Assembly: GCF_900091605.1 (NCBI RefSeq)
Contig: NZ_FMCQ01000003.1
Span: 588,771-652,770, forward strand
Source: Micromonospora tulbaghiae
GTDB taxonomy: Bacteria; Actinomycetota; Actinomycetes; Mycobacteriales; Micromonosporaceae
Direction: 5' to 3'
Length of the DNA stretch: 64,000 bases
A program made the translations under genes and the position numbers. Within the stretch, counting starts at the first letter, position 1. Every line of letters begins with the position of its first letter. This document shows, in pieces, positions 8,801-16,961 of the stretch. The notes beneath the pieces are model-generated. The model saw nothing but the letters and a program-made list of their open reading frames with translations. It did no database searches and was not told the DNA's origin.

Positions 8801-9394
8801 TCATCGGTCGGCTGAGGAATTTTCCTCTGCGGTCTCCGGGATCGCCACGTGGAGGCGGATCTGGGGGACCAGCATGTCGTCCACGTCCAGCGCGCGGGAC
8901 GCCCCGTCCGGCTCCCAGCCCGTCGAGCCGAGGAAGTTCCGGGTCGCCGCGTCGGCGTCGAACGCCCACGCCACCGCCCGGGTCAGGCCGTCGGCGCGCC
9001 AGTGGTCGACAGCCGCGGCGAGCAGCCGGCTGCCGTGCCCGCGCCGCCCCCACCGGGGCTCGACCAGCAGGTCCGTGACCGCCGCGACGCCCGAGGCGAG
9101 CGCCTCGGCCGGCTCGTCGGGGGCGAGCGCGTCGGCATCGGCCGGACCGGAGGCGACGAACCCCACCAGATAGGATTGCGCCGCCTGTTCGACGGCGACC
9201 AGCACCCGGTGCGCGCCCGAGGGCGGCTCCTGCACCGCCGCGCCCCACCGCCGCGCGAGGTACGCCTCGTCGAGGTTGTCGAGCACGTGCCGTGGCAGGA
9301 TCCGGCGGTACGCGACCCGCCAGGTCGCGAGCTGGATGCGTGCGATCTCGCCGGCGTCCTCGGGACGCGCGGGCCGGACGTAGCCTGCAGCCAT
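8801..9394 (-). CDS. GNAT family N-acetyltransferase
   Basis: A 197-residue GNAT protein. The N-terminus is YVRPARPEDAGEIARIQLATWRVAYRRILP, typical of the subfamily with a Trp-containing helix alpha1-alpha2. The acetyl-CoA loop is EPRWGRRGHGSRLL (about residues 122-135), followed by AVAWAFDADAATRNFLGSTGWEPDG. The beta2-beta3 region has ARRWGAAVQEPPSGAHRVLVAV. The acceptor substrate is unknown. It reads away from the GT87 gene at 9430 and converges on the 8151 GNAT. The N-terminal 20 residues resemble those of the GNAT at 10639-11184, so the two may be related paralogues. Confidence 0.87.
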   Translation of the reverse strand: MAAGYVRPARPEDAGEIARIQLATWRVAYRRILPRHVLDNLDEAYLARRWGAAVQEPPSGAHRVLVAVEQAAQSYLVGFVASGPADADALAPDEPAEALASGVAAVTDLLVEPRWGRRGHGSRLLAAAVDHWRADGLTRAVAWAFDADAATRNFLGSTGWEPDGASRALDVDDMLVPQIRLHVAIPETAEENSSADR

Positions 9395-9402
9395 GGCACG
9401 TG

Positions 9403-9408
9403 AGCCTA
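9403..9408 (-). promoter_or_regulatory. -10 box (TAGGCT) of the reverse-strand GNAT
   Basis: On the reverse strand TAGGCT ends 8 bases before the ATG at 9394, so the transcript would have a leader of at most one or two bases. Confidence 0.45.
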
Positions 9409-9429
9409 CGCAGGGCGAGGAGGGTGACG

Positions 9430-10734
9430 GTGGCGCAGGGTGCCGGGCGGACGATCACGCAGGTCGTCGCCGTGGTGGCGCTCGCCGCGGCGGTCACCGT
9501 GTTCCTCTCCGTGGCGGCGGTCCGGCACGGCTTCTTCGACCTCCAGGTCTACTACGGCGCGCTGACGTACTGGGCGCGCGACGGCGGGGAGATCTACGAC
9601 TTCCTGCGCCCCGGCACGCAGTACGGCTTCACCTACCCGCCGTTCGCCGCGCTGGTGATGCTGCCGATGGCGTACCTGCCGTGGAGCGCGGCGATCGTGG
9701 TGAGCGTGACCGCGACAGTGCTGGCGAGCGCCGTGGTGATCTGGCGGCTGCTGGACCCGGTGGCCCGCCGGTCCGGCTGGACCCGCTGGTTCGCCCTCGC
9801 GGTCGCGTTCTGCCTGGCCGCCGCGTACGAGCCGATGCGCGAGACGGTCAACTTCGGCCAGGTCAACATGCTGCTGCTGTTCCTGGTGGCGGCGGACCTG
9901 CTGTGGCTGCTGCCGGCGCGCAGCCGCTGGGCGGGCGTGGGCATCGGCCTGGCCACCGCGATCAAGCTGACGCCCGGCATCTTCATCGTCTACCTGCTGG
10001 TCACCGGCCGCTGGCGGACCGCGCTCACCGCCGTCGGCACGGCCGCCGTCGCCACGCTCGTGGCCGCCGGTCTCTTCCCGGACGCCTCCCGGGAGTTCTG
10101 GACCGAGGCGCTGTGGAACACCGACCGGGTCGGTGAGCTGGCGTTCGTCTCCAACCAGTCGCTGCGCGGGGTGGTGGCCCGGCTCGACCCGCAGCACCCG
10201 AGCACGATCGCCTGGCTGGTGCTCGTACTCCTGACGCTCGTGATCTGGGGGTGGCGGTCGCGGGCGGCGGTGGCCGCCGGCGACGAGGCCACCGGCCTGG
10301 CCCTGACCGGCGCCGTGATGTGCCTGGTCAGCCCGGTGACCTGGGTGCACCATCTGGTCTGGCTGCTGCCCGGGCTGATCCTGCTCGTCGACAACGGCAT
10401 GGCGGCGCCCGCGCGCAGCCGCCGGCGCCGTCTGCTGCTGGCCGCCGCGCTGATCGGGTACGCGCTGCTGTGCAGCCGGATCGTCTGGTCCTGGGAGAAG
10501 GACTTCACCGGCGTGGACGGTTTCCTCGGCAGCAACACGTACGTGTGGATCAGCCTGGCGCTGCTGCTCGGGCTGCCGATCCGGCGGTGGCTCACGCCGG
10601 CCGGCGGGGAGCGGCCCGGCGGTGACCTCCCGGCCGGGTCAGCTTCCGGTGGTGTACCGCAGCTCGCGGAGCAGGATCGGGGCGAGGCCGCCGGACAGCG
10701 GCACCGGGTAGGTGGACTCCTCGCCGTCCGGTGA
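9430..10734 (+). CDS. GT87 (DUF2029) polyprenol-phosphate-mannose-dependent mannosyltransferase-like membrane protein
   Basis: A 434-residue polytopic membrane protein with about 10 hydrophobic segments. The GT-C signature is present early: after the first helix comes FFDLQVYYGAL with the Asp expected for metal or donor binding, then RPGTQYGFTYPPFAALVM. Further on NFGQVNMLLLFLV and the LVSPVTWVHHLVWLLPGL segment are characteristic of GT87 proteins. Mycobacterial relatives extend phosphatidylinositol mannosides and lipomannan with polyprenol-phosphate-mannose; the same role in this organism's lipoglycans is inferred. The GTG at 9430 has GAGGAGGG 5 bases upstream; GTG 9424 is an alternative. 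The last ~96 bases overlap the convergent gene at 10639. Confidence 0.85.
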   Translation: MAQGAGRTITQVVAVVALAAAVTVFLSVAAVRHGFFDLQVYYGALTYWARDGGEIYDFLRPGTQYGFTYPPFAALVMLPMAYLPWSAAIVVSVTATVLASAVVIWRLLDPVARRSGWTRWFALAVAFCLAAAYEPMRETVNFGQVNMLLLFLVAADLLWLLPARSRWAGVGIGLATAIKLTPGIFIVYLLVTGRWRTALTAVGTAAVATLVAAGLFPDASREFWTEALWNTDRVGELAFVSNQSLRGVVARLDPQHPSTIAWLVLVLLTLVIWGWRSRAAVAAGDEATGLALTGAVMCLVSPVTWVHHLVWLLPGLILLVDNGMAAPARSRRRRLLLAAALIGYALLCSRIVWSWEKDFTGVDGFLGSNTYVWISLALLLGLPIRRWLTPAGGERPGGDLPAGSASGGVPQLAEQDRGEAAGQRHRVGGLLAVR

Positions 10735-11184
10735 GTGACCGGCCCGCTCGTAGAAGCGGCGGGCGCGGGCGTTGTCGGCGAGCACCCAGAGCCGGTACCC
10801 CGTCCAGCCCCGCTCGGCCAGGCCGTCGCGGGCCGCCGCGAGCAGCGTCCGGGCGGCGCCCGAGCCCCAGTGCGCCGGTTCCACGTAGATCGCCACCAGT
10901 TCGCCGTGGGCCGGGTCGAGGTCGTCGCGGTCCTGGTTGTTCCGGTACGGCCCGAACGTGGTGAACCCGACGATCGTGCCGCCGTCCTCGGCGACGAGCG
11001 TGGTGAACGGGTGTTCCGGGTCGGCGGTGCCGAGGTCGCGGCGGCGCTGTGCCCAGGCGCGGGGGTTCAGCCGGCTCAGCACCTCCTCGGGCATGATCCC
11101 GGCGTAACCGGCCTGCCAGCCGTGGACGTGCACCCGGGCGATCGCCTCGGCGTCGTCCGGTTCCTCCCGGCGAATGGTGAGCAC
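10639..11184 (-). CDS. GNAT family N-acetyltransferase
   Basis: A 181-residue GNAT with a clear fold: [29 protein letters not shown] at the N-terminus, [10 protein letters not shown] (beta4), [21 protein letters not shown] carrying the acetyl-CoA loop, and the C-terminal [22 protein letters not shown]. The YxxxGF-like end ([13 protein letters not shown]) marks the standard GNAT beta6-beta7. The acceptor is unknown. It starts with GTG at 11184, preceded 6 bases earlier by TAGAAC, and is divergent from the AlkX-like gene. Its 3' end overlaps the convergent GT87 gene by 96 bases. Confidence 0.88.
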   Translation of the reverse strand: MLTIRREEPDDAEAIARVHVHGWQAGYAGIMPEEVLSRLNPRAWAQRRRDLGTADPEHPFTTLVAEDGGTIVGFTTFGPYRNNQDRDDLDPAHGELVAIYVEPAHWGSGAARTLLAAARDGLAERGWTGYRLWVLADNARARRFYERAGHSPDGEESTYPVPLSGGLAPILLRELRYTTGS

Positions 11185-11272
11185 CTGTCCGTTCTATGCC
11201 CCGGCGGGCGATCGGTCCAGCCGCCGCTCCCGGCCCGGCGCGTCGAGCATCGCGTGGCGGTCCGGAGGCGTC

Positions 11273-11295
11273 GTGTCGTACCGCTGGATTAGGGT
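11273..11295 (+). promoter_or_regulatory. RecA-NDp (PafBC-type) promoter of the AlkX-like gene
   Basis: GTGTCGTAC (11273-11281), exactly 8 bases, then TAGGGT (11290-11295). The consensus of LexA-independent DNA-damage promoters in actinobacteria is TTGTCRGTG-N8-TANNNT, activated by PafBC. The TGTC core and the spacing match; the GTG end of the upstream half does not. The start codon follows 8 bases later. Confidence 0.55.
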
Positions 11296-11303
11296 CGCCG
11301 ACG

Positions 11304-12533
11304 ATGGCCGTACCGGAATCGCTCTCCCTCGCCCAGGCCCGCCGGATCGCCCTGGCCGCCCAGGGCTTCGCCGACCCGGCGCCCACCGGCGTGCCCACCC
11401 GGCGGCACCTGCGCCGGGTGCTCGACCGGGTCGGGCTGATCCAGATGGACTCGGTGAACGTGCTCCAGCGGGCGCACTACCTGCCGCTCTACAGCCGGCT
11501 CGGGCCGTACCCGACCGCGCTGCTGGACACCGCCGCCTACCGCCGCCCGCGCGAGCTGTTCGAATACTGGGCGCACGAGGCGTCGCTGGTGCCGGTGGGG
11601 CTGCACCCGGTGTTGCGCTGGCGGATGGCCAAGGCCCGCGACGAGTCCTGGGGCGGGATGCGCCGGATCGCCGAGGAGCAGCCCGAGCTGGTCGCCTGGG
11701 TCCGCGACGAGGTCGCCGCGCGAGGGCCGCTGACCGCGGCCGAGATCGAGCACGACGCGCCACGGGAGACCGGCAACTGGGGCTGGAACTGGTCGGCGGT
11801 GAAGCGGGCGCTGGAGTTCCTGTTCTGGGCCGGCGAGGTCACCGCCGCCGACCGCACCAACGCGTTCGCCCGCCGCTACGACCTGCCCGAGCGGGTGCTC
11901 CCGGCCGCCGTGCTGGACGCGCCCACCCCGACCGACGCCGAGGCGCACCGCACGCTCGTCTCGATGGCCGCCCGTTCGCTCGGCGTCGCCGCCGAACCGG
12001 AGCTGCGCGACTACTTCCGGCTGCCGGTCACCGGGGCCCGGCGGGCGGTGGCCGAGCTGGTCGAGGCGGGCGAGCTGACCCCGGTCACGGTGCAGGGCTG
12101 GCGGCACCCCGCCTACCTGCACGCGGACGCCCGGCTGCCCCGCTGGGTGCGTGGCAACACGCTGGTCAGCCCGTTCGACCCGCTGGTCTGGGAACGGGCG
12201 CGTACCGAGCGGCTGTTCGGCTTCACCTACCGGATCGAGATCTACGTGCCGGCGCCGCAGCGGGTCTACGGCTACTACGTGCTGCCGTTCCGCCAGGGCG
12301 AGCGGTTCACCGCCCGGGTCGACCTGAAGGCCGACCGGAAGGCCGGGGTGCTGCTGGTGCCCGCCGCCTGGGTCGAGCCGGGGGCCGACCCGGGGGAGAC
12401 CGCTGTGGCGCTCGCCGCCGAGCTGTACCGGCTCGCCGGCTGGCTCGGCCTGGACGCGGTCGCCCCGCCCACCGCCGGCGACCTGGCGGGGCCGCTGGCC
12501 GCCGCGCTGGTGGGCGTGGCCGGTGTACGGTGA
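11304..12533 (+). CDS. Winged-helix DNA glycosylase, AlkX/YcaQ type (HTH_42)
   Basis: A 409-residue protein of the AlkZ/AlkX superfamily, built of tandem winged-helix domains. It has the catalytic Gln-phi-Asp motif QMD at residues 47-49 ([16 protein letters not shown]), matching the AlkX/YcaQ subgroup that excises bulky and interstrand-crosslinked N7-alkylguanines; AlkZ has Gln-phi-Gln. Further family marks are [34 protein letters not shown] and the C-terminal [25 protein letters not shown] block with [23 protein letters not shown]. Streptomyces members also protect producers from crosslinking natural products. A damage-type promoter upstream supports a repair role. ATG at 11304 is chosen from the promoter distance and the N-terminal [16 protein letters not shown] helix. 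Confidence 0.9.
   Translation: MAVPESLSLAQARRIALAAQGFADPAPTGVPTRRHLRRVLDRVGLIQMDSVNVLQRAHYLPLYSRLGPYPTALLDTAAYRRPRELFEYWAHEASLVPVGLHPVLRWRMAKARDESWGGMRRIAEEQPELVAWVRDEVAARGPLTAAEIEHDAPRETGNWGWNWSAVKRALEFLFWAGEVTAADRTNAFARRYDLPERVLPAAVLDAPTPTDAEAHRTLVSMAARSLGVAAEPELRDYFRLPVTGARRAVAELVEAGELTPVTVQGWRHPAYLHADARLPRWVRGNTLVSPFDPLVWERARTERLFGFTYRIEIYVPAPQRVYGYYVLPFRQGERFTARVDLKADRKAGVLLVPAAWVEPGADPGETAVALAAELYRLAGWLGLDAVAPPTAGDLAGPLAAALVGVAGVR
12526..12531 (+). promoter_or_regulatory. -10 box (TACGGT) of the leaderless DUF2752 gene
   Basis: TACGGT lies inside the last codons of the upstream glycosylase gene and ends 6 bases before the GTG at 12538, so the DUF2752 gene may be transcribed on its own as well as from upstream. 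Confidence 0.5.
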
Positions 12534-12537
12534 GCGC

Positions 12538-13215
12538 GTGACGAGCGTTGACCGGCCTGCCGCCGCGCCCGACCCGCACCCCGAGCCGGACCCGCACGGG
12601 CACGCGCAGGAGCCGGAGTCCGGGCCGCGGGGCGAGGCGCACGCTTTCGCGCACGCCGGGCAGCCTTCGCACGCCGAGGCGCACGCGCACGCCGGTCCGC
12701 ATGCTCCCGCCGGAGCACCCGGAGCACCGTGGCCCGGGGGTTACCCGGTGACGTACCAGCCGGTCGAGGCCGACCGGTTCACCCGGATGGTGATGCGCCT
12801 GCACGCCCGCGCCCCGCGCTGGGCGGTGCCGCTGGCCGCGCTCGGCTGCGTCGGCATCGGCATCGCGTACGCGCTGATCAGCGACCCGACCCGGAGCGAC
12901 CCGGACGCCGCGCCGACCTGCCTGCTCAAGCTGACCACCGGGCTGGACTGTCCGGGCTGCGGCGGCACCCGCGCGCTCTGGTACGTGCTGCACGGCGACC
13001 TGCCCGCCGCGGCCCGCCACCACTTCCTGTTCATCTTCGCGCTGCCGTTCCTGGCCTGGCTCTTCGTGGCCTGGGCCGGCAACCGGGCGTTCGGCTGGAA
13101 GCTGCCCGAGTTGCAGTTCAGCCCCAAGGTCGTCGGCATGTTCCTGGCCGCCTGGGCGGTCTTCTCGGTGGCCCGTAACCTCCCCTGGGCCCCCTTCACC
13201 TCGCTCTACGTCTGA
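12538..13215 (+). CDS. DUF2752 membrane protein with His-rich N-terminal extension
   Basis: A 225-residue membrane protein. Residues ~10-65 are a low-complexity segment of His, Ala, Pro and Glu (for example [20 protein letters not shown]), which could bind transition metals or simply be disordered. The membrane part has a first helix ([17 protein letters not shown]), then the DUF2752 signature [21 protein letters not shown] with two cysteines in CPGCGG, then two more helices ([17 protein letters not shown] and [17 protein letters not shown]). The family's biochemical function is not established. It begins 4 bases after the glycosylase stop. Confidence 0.8.
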   Translation: MTSVDRPAAAPDPHPEPDPHGHAQEPESGPRGEAHAFAHAGQPSHAEAHAHAGPHAPAGAPGAPWPGGYPVTYQPVEADRFTRMVMRLHARAPRWAVPLAALGCVGIGIAYALISDPTRSDPDAAPTCLLKLTTGLDCPGCGGTRALWYVLHGDLPAAARHHFLFIFALPFLAWLFVAWAGNRAFGWKLPELQFSPKVVGMFLAAWAVFSVARNLPWAPFTSLYV

Positions 13216-13308
13216 CCGGGGCCGAGCCCTCCGCGAGATCTTGGACACCTGGGCGGAGCGCCCGCTGGTCGGCCGCGTGCCCGATTTCCACGGCGACGGC
13301 GCGGCCAC

Positions 13309-13314
13309 TACAGT
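13309..13314 (+). promoter_or_regulatory. -10 box (TACAGT) of near-leaderless thyX
   Basis: TACAGT ends 7 bases before the ATG at 13322. No Shine-Dalgarno is visible for that start. Confidence 0.5.
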
Positions 13315-13321
13315 CGCAGGA

Positions 13322-14068
13322 ATGCCGGAGATGGTTCAGCCCCAGGTCAAGTTGATCGCGTGGACCCAGTTCCAGGCGCCCGAAGAGGTGCCGTGGTCCA
13401 CCGACGCCGACGGTGGGCAGGCGCTCGCCGAGTTCGCCGGCCGGGCCTGCTACCAGAGCTGGAAGAAGCCGAACCCGGCCACCGCGACCAACGCCGGTTA
13501 CCTGGCGCACATCCTGGAGGTCGGCCACCTGAGCGTGCTGGAGCACGGCTCGGTGAGCTTCTACTTCAGCGGCGTCTCCCGCTCGTTCACGCACGAGCTG
13601 ATCCGGCACCGGCACTTCTCCTACTCGCAGCTGTCCCAGCGCTACGTGCCGGAGCGGGACGCGGCGATGGTCGAGCCGTCGGTGATCGCCGACGATCCGG
13701 AGCTGCACAAGAAGTTCGTCGAGGCCACCGACGCGGCGGTGCGGGCGTACACCGAGTTGCTGGAGGGGCTGGAGTCCCGCTTCACCGACGAGCCCAACCC
13801 GACGCTGCGCCGCAAGCAGGCCCGCCAGGCGGCCCGGGCGGTGCTGCCGAACGCCACCGAGACGCGGATCGTCGTGACCGGCAACTACCGGGCCTGGCGG
13901 CACTTCGTCAAGATGCGCGCCACCGAGCACGCCGACGTGGAGATCCGCGAGCTGGCGGTGGAGTGCCTGCGCCAGCTCAAGGGTGTCGCGCCGAACGTCT
14001 TCGCCGACTTCGTGATCTCCACCCTGCCCGACGGCACCGAGGTGGCGGCGTCGCCGCACGCGGAGTGA
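13322..14068 (+). CDS. thyX: Flavin-dependent thymidylate synthase
   Basis: ThyX makes dTMP from dUMP using methylene-tetrahydrofolate, FAD and NADPH. The 248-residue protein has the diagnostic RHR-x7-S motif as [14 protein letters not shown], and [26 protein letters not shown] ahead of it. The C-terminal [25 protein letters not shown] block carries the dUMP-binding and catalytic Ser/Arg region. It lies immediately upstream of dapA with 52 bases between, the mycobacterial thyX-dapA order. A second ATG at 13331 is possible, but 13322 fits the -10 box. Confidence 0.97.
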   Translation: MPEMVQPQVKLIAWTQFQAPEEVPWSTDADGGQALAEFAGRACYQSWKKPNPATATNAGYLAHILEVGHLSVLEHGSVSFYFSGVSRSFTHELIRHRHFSYSQLSQRYVPERDAAMVEPSVIADDPELHKKFVEATDAAVRAYTELLEGLESRFTDEPNPTLRRKQARQAARAVLPNATETRIVVTGNYRAWRHFVKMRATEHADVEIRELAVECLRQLKGVAPNVFADFVISTLPDGTEVAASPHAE

Positions 14069-14108
14069 CTCGTCGCCCTTCGCCGCCGGGCCACCGGCGG
14101 CCGTCCGC

Positions 14109-14114
14109 TAGGTT
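14109..14114 (+). promoter_or_regulatory. -10 box (TAGGTT) of leaderless dapA
   Basis: TAGGTT ends exactly 6 bases before the ATG at 14121. A leaderless dapA transcript is the simplest reading. Confidence 0.6.
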
Positions 14115-14120
14115 GTGAGC

Positions 14121-15047
14121 ATGACGCACGACCACTCCGCCGCCCCGAGCCGGGGCGCGTCGCGCCCGTTCGGGCGGGTGATGACGGCCATGGTGACCCC
14201 GTTCACGCCGGACGGTGGCCTGGATCTCGACGGCGCCGCCCGGCTGGCCGAACATCTCGTCGACCAGCAGGGCAACGACGCGCTGGTGCTCAACGGCACC
14301 ACCGGCGAGTCCCCGACCACCACGGAGGCGGAGAAGGAGTCGCTGATCCGTACCGTGGTCGAGGCGGTCGGCGACCGGGCCAGGATCGTCGCCGGTGTGG
14401 GCACCAACGACACCCGGCACACCGTCGAGCTGGCCACGCAGGCCGAGAAGGCCGGCGCGCACGGTCTGCTGGTGGTCACGCCGTACTACAACAAGCCGCC
14501 GCAGGCCGGGCTGCTGCGTCACTTCACCACCGTCGCGGACTCCACCGGCCTGCCGGTCATGCTCTACGACATCCCGCACCGCACGGGCGTGGCGATCGCC
14601 ACCGAGACGCTCGTGAAGCTGGCCGAGCACGGCCGGATCGTCGCGGTGAAGGACGCCAAGGGCGACCTGTTCGCCACCTCGGAGGTGCTCAGCCGCACCG
14701 ACCTGGCCTACTACAGCGGCGAGGACGCGCTCACCCTGCCGATGCTGTCGGTCGGCGCGGTCGGCGTGGTCGGCACCTCCACCCACTTCACCGGCGCGCT
14801 GACCAAGCAGATGATCGAGGCGTTCGAGGCGGGCGACAACGCCCGGGCGCTCGCCCTGCACCGGCAGTTGCTGCCGCTCTACACCGGCATCTTCCGCACC
14901 CAGGGCACGATCCTGGTCAAGGCCGGCCTGGGGGCGCAGGGTCGCCCGGCCGGTCCGGTGCGGCCGCCGCTCGTCGACGCCACCGGTGACGAACTGGCCC
15001 AGCTGCGCGCCGACTGCGCCGCGGCGGGCCTGCCCCTGCCCGAATGA
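14121..15047 (+). CDS. dapA: 4-hydroxy-tetrahydrodipicolinate synthase
   Basis: DapA condenses pyruvate with aspartate semialdehyde, the committed step of diaminopimelate and lysine synthesis. The 308 residues form a TIM barrel with the signature NGTTGESPTTTEAEK, the catalytic Tyr in VTPYYNKPP, YDIPHRTGVAI, and the Schiff-base Lys in VAVKDAKGD at residue 177. SVGAVGVVGTSTHF and LKAGLG-like VKAGLGAQG follow. A GTG six bases upstream (14115) is in frame, but the -10 spacing points to the ATG at 14121. The gene precedes rnj with 51 bases between, as in mycobacteria. Confidence 0.97.
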   Translation: MTHDHSAAPSRGASRPFGRVMTAMVTPFTPDGGLDLDGAARLAEHLVDQQGNDALVLNGTTGESPTTTEAEKESLIRTVVEAVGDRARIVAGVGTNDTRHTVELATQAEKAGAHGLLVVTPYYNKPPQAGLLRHFTTVADSTGLPVMLYDIPHRTGVAIATETLVKLAEHGRIVAVKDAKGDLFATSEVLSRTDLAYYSGEDALTLPMLSVGAVGVVGTSTHFTGALTKQMIEAFEAGDNARALALHRQLLPLYTGIFRTQGTILVKAGLGAQGRPAGPVRPPLVDATGDELAQLRADCAAAGLPLPE

Positions 15048-15098
15048 ATCAACGACACGACGGACGCCGCGCGACGGCGTCGCAGAATGAGGTGACGC

Positions 15099-16787
15099 GT
15101 GACCGAGGCGCACATCGAGGGTGAGCTGCCCCCGCCGCTGCCCGAGGGCGGCCTGCGGATCATCCCGCTCGGCGGACTCGGCGCCATCGGCCGGAACATG
15201 ACCGTCTTCGAGTACGACGGCAAGCTGCTCATCGTCGACTGCGGGGTGCTGTTCCCCGACGTCGAGCAGCCGGGTGTGGACCTGATCCTGCCCGACTTCG
15301 GCCCGATCCTGGACCGGCTGGCCGACGTGCAGGCGATCGTGCTCACGCACGGCCACGAGGACCACATCGGCGCCGTGCCGTACCTGCTCGCTCACAAGCC
15401 GGACATTCCGCTCGTCGGCTCCCAGTTCACGCTTGCGCTCGTCGAGGCGAAGCTGGCCGAGCGGCGGATCCAGCCGTACACGCTGACCGTGCGGGAGGGC
15501 GGCCGGGAACGGCTCGGCCCGTTCGAGTGCGAGTTCTTCGCGGTGAACCACTCGATTCCGGACGCGCTGGCGGTGGCCATCCGTACCCCGGCCGGCCTGG
15601 TGCTGCACACCGGCGACTTCAAGATGGACCAGCTTCCGCTCGACGGGCGGATCACCGACCTGGCCGGGTTCGCCCGGCTCGGCGCCGAGGGCGTCGACCT
15701 GCTGCTGTCCGACTCGACGAACGCGGAGATCCCCGGTTTCGTCACGCCGGAGCGGGAGATCGGGCCGGTCCTGGACTCGATCTTCGCCAAGGCGAAGGGG
15801 CGGATCATCGTCGCCTCGTTCGCCTCGCACGTGCACCGGGTGCAGCAGGTCTTCGACTCTGCGGCCGAGCACGGCCGCAAGGTGGCCCTGATCGGCCGGT
15901 CCATGGTCCGCAACATGGGCATCGCCCGCGACCTGGGCCTGCTCAACATCCCGTCGGGCCTGGTGGTCGGCATCGAGGAGGCCACCAACCTGCCACCCGA
16001 GCAGATCGTGCTCATGTCCACCGGTTCGCAGGGCGAGCCGATGAGCGCGCTGGGCCGGATGGCCAGCGGCGACCACCGGCACATCACCATCGCGCCGGGC
16101 GACACGGTCGTGCTGGCGTCCTCGCTGGTGCCCGGCAACGAGACCTCGGTCTACCGGGTGATCAACCGGCTGGCCCGGGCCGGCGCCGTGGTCGTGCACA
16201 AGGACGTCGCCAAGGTGCACGTCTCCGGCCACGCCCCGGCCGGCGAGCTGCTCTACCTGCTCAACGTCGTACGCCCGAGCAACCTGATGCCGGTGCACGG
16301 CGAATGGCGGCACCTGCGGGCGCACGCCCGGCTCGGCATCGAGTCCGGCGTCGCGCCGGACCGGGTCGTGCTCTGCGAGGACGGCGACGTGGTCGACCTG
16401 GTGGAGGGCCGCGCCAGCGTGGTCGGACGGGTGAAGAGCCGGTACGTCTACGTCGACGGTCTCGCCGTCGGCGACGTCAGCGAGTCGCTGCTCACCGAGC
16501 GGCGGATCCTCGGCGACGGTGGTTTCATCGCGACCACAGTCGTGGTCGACTCGGTCACCGGCAAGGTGGTCGCCGGGCCGACCGTCTCGGCGAAGGGCTT
16601 CTCCGAGGACCCGGCCGCGTTCAACCCGGTGATCCCGCTGGTCACCGAGGCGCTGAACCGGGCCGCCGCGGACGGCATCACCGACCCGCACCAGCTCCAG
16701 CAGATCGTCCGCCGCACGGTGGGCCGCTGGGTCAACGACGCGTACCGCCGTCGGCCCATGATCGTCCCGACCGTCGTCGAGGTCTGA
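15099..16787 (+). CDS. rnj: Ribonuclease J (metallo-beta-lactamase/beta-CASP)
   Basis: RNase J matures and degrades RNA with endonuclease and 5'-exonuclease activity, and contributes to rRNA processing in actinobacteria. The 562 residues contain GGLGAIGRNM, the zinc motif HGHEDHIGA (about residues 84-92), VNHSIPDALAVAI, HTGDFKMDQ, the beta-CASP region (DSTNAEIPGF, FASHVHRVQQ), and the C-terminal HVSGHAPAGELLYLLNVVRPSNLMPVHGEWRHL-type dimer segment with VHGEWRH. The GTG at 15099 has GAGGTGA four bases upstream. Downstream of dapA in the conserved order. Confidence 0.97.
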   Translation: MTEAHIEGELPPPLPEGGLRIIPLGGLGAIGRNMTVFEYDGKLLIVDCGVLFPDVEQPGVDLILPDFGPILDRLADVQAIVLTHGHEDHIGAVPYLLAHKPDIPLVGSQFTLALVEAKLAERRIQPYTLTVREGGRERLGPFECEFFAVNHSIPDALAVAIRTPAGLVLHTGDFKMDQLPLDGRITDLAGFARLGAEGVDLLLSDSTNAEIPGFVTPEREIGPVLDSIFAKAKGRIIVASFASHVHRVQQVFDSAAEHGRKVALIGRSMVRNMGIARDLGLLNIPSGLVVGIEEATNLPPEQIVLMSTGSQGEPMSALGRMASGDHRHITIAPGDTVVLASSLVPGNETSVYRVINRLARAGAVVVHKDVAKVHVSGHAPAGELLYLLNVVRPSNLMPVHGEWRHLRAHARLGIESGVAPDRVVLCEDGDVVDLVEGRASVVGRVKSRYVYVDGLAVGDVSESLLTERRILGDGGFIATTVVVDSVTGKVVAGPTVSAKGFSEDPAAFNPVIPLVTEALNRAAADGITDPHQLQQIVRRTVGRWVNDAYRRRPMIVPTVVEV

Positions 16788-16802
16788 CCCGACCGCGCCG
16801 CG

Positions 16803-16832
16803 CGCCGGTCCACCCTCCGGGGTGGGCCGGCG
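16803..16832 (+). terminator. Terminator after rnj
   Basis: CGCCGGTCCACCC (16803-16815) pairs with GGGTGGGCCGGCG (16820-16832) across a TCCG loop, 13 bp with one T-G wobble, 16 bases past the stop. Confidence 0.8.
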
Positions 16833-16961
16833 TCGTCGCTTTCCGGGTACGCCCCGACACGCCGCGTCGAAACGTGCCGCCGGCACTCATCCGATCGGCG
16901 TCCGTCTCCGTACCTCCCGACGGCCGGCGTGCCCCTGCGCCGGTCGGGAGGAGCGTGCCGG

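Noticed and set aside
13229..13258. CTCCGC...GCGGAG with GAGATCTTGGACACC, resembling half of palindromic element D
   Set aside because: Only a 6-bp stem, and GATC is not followed by N5-GTT; it may be a decayed relative or a weak terminator after the DUF2752 gene, but it does not meet the family definition.
13977..16886. A 969-codon open frame antisense to dapA and rnj
   Set aside because: It spans three real genes on the other strand and has shadow composition.
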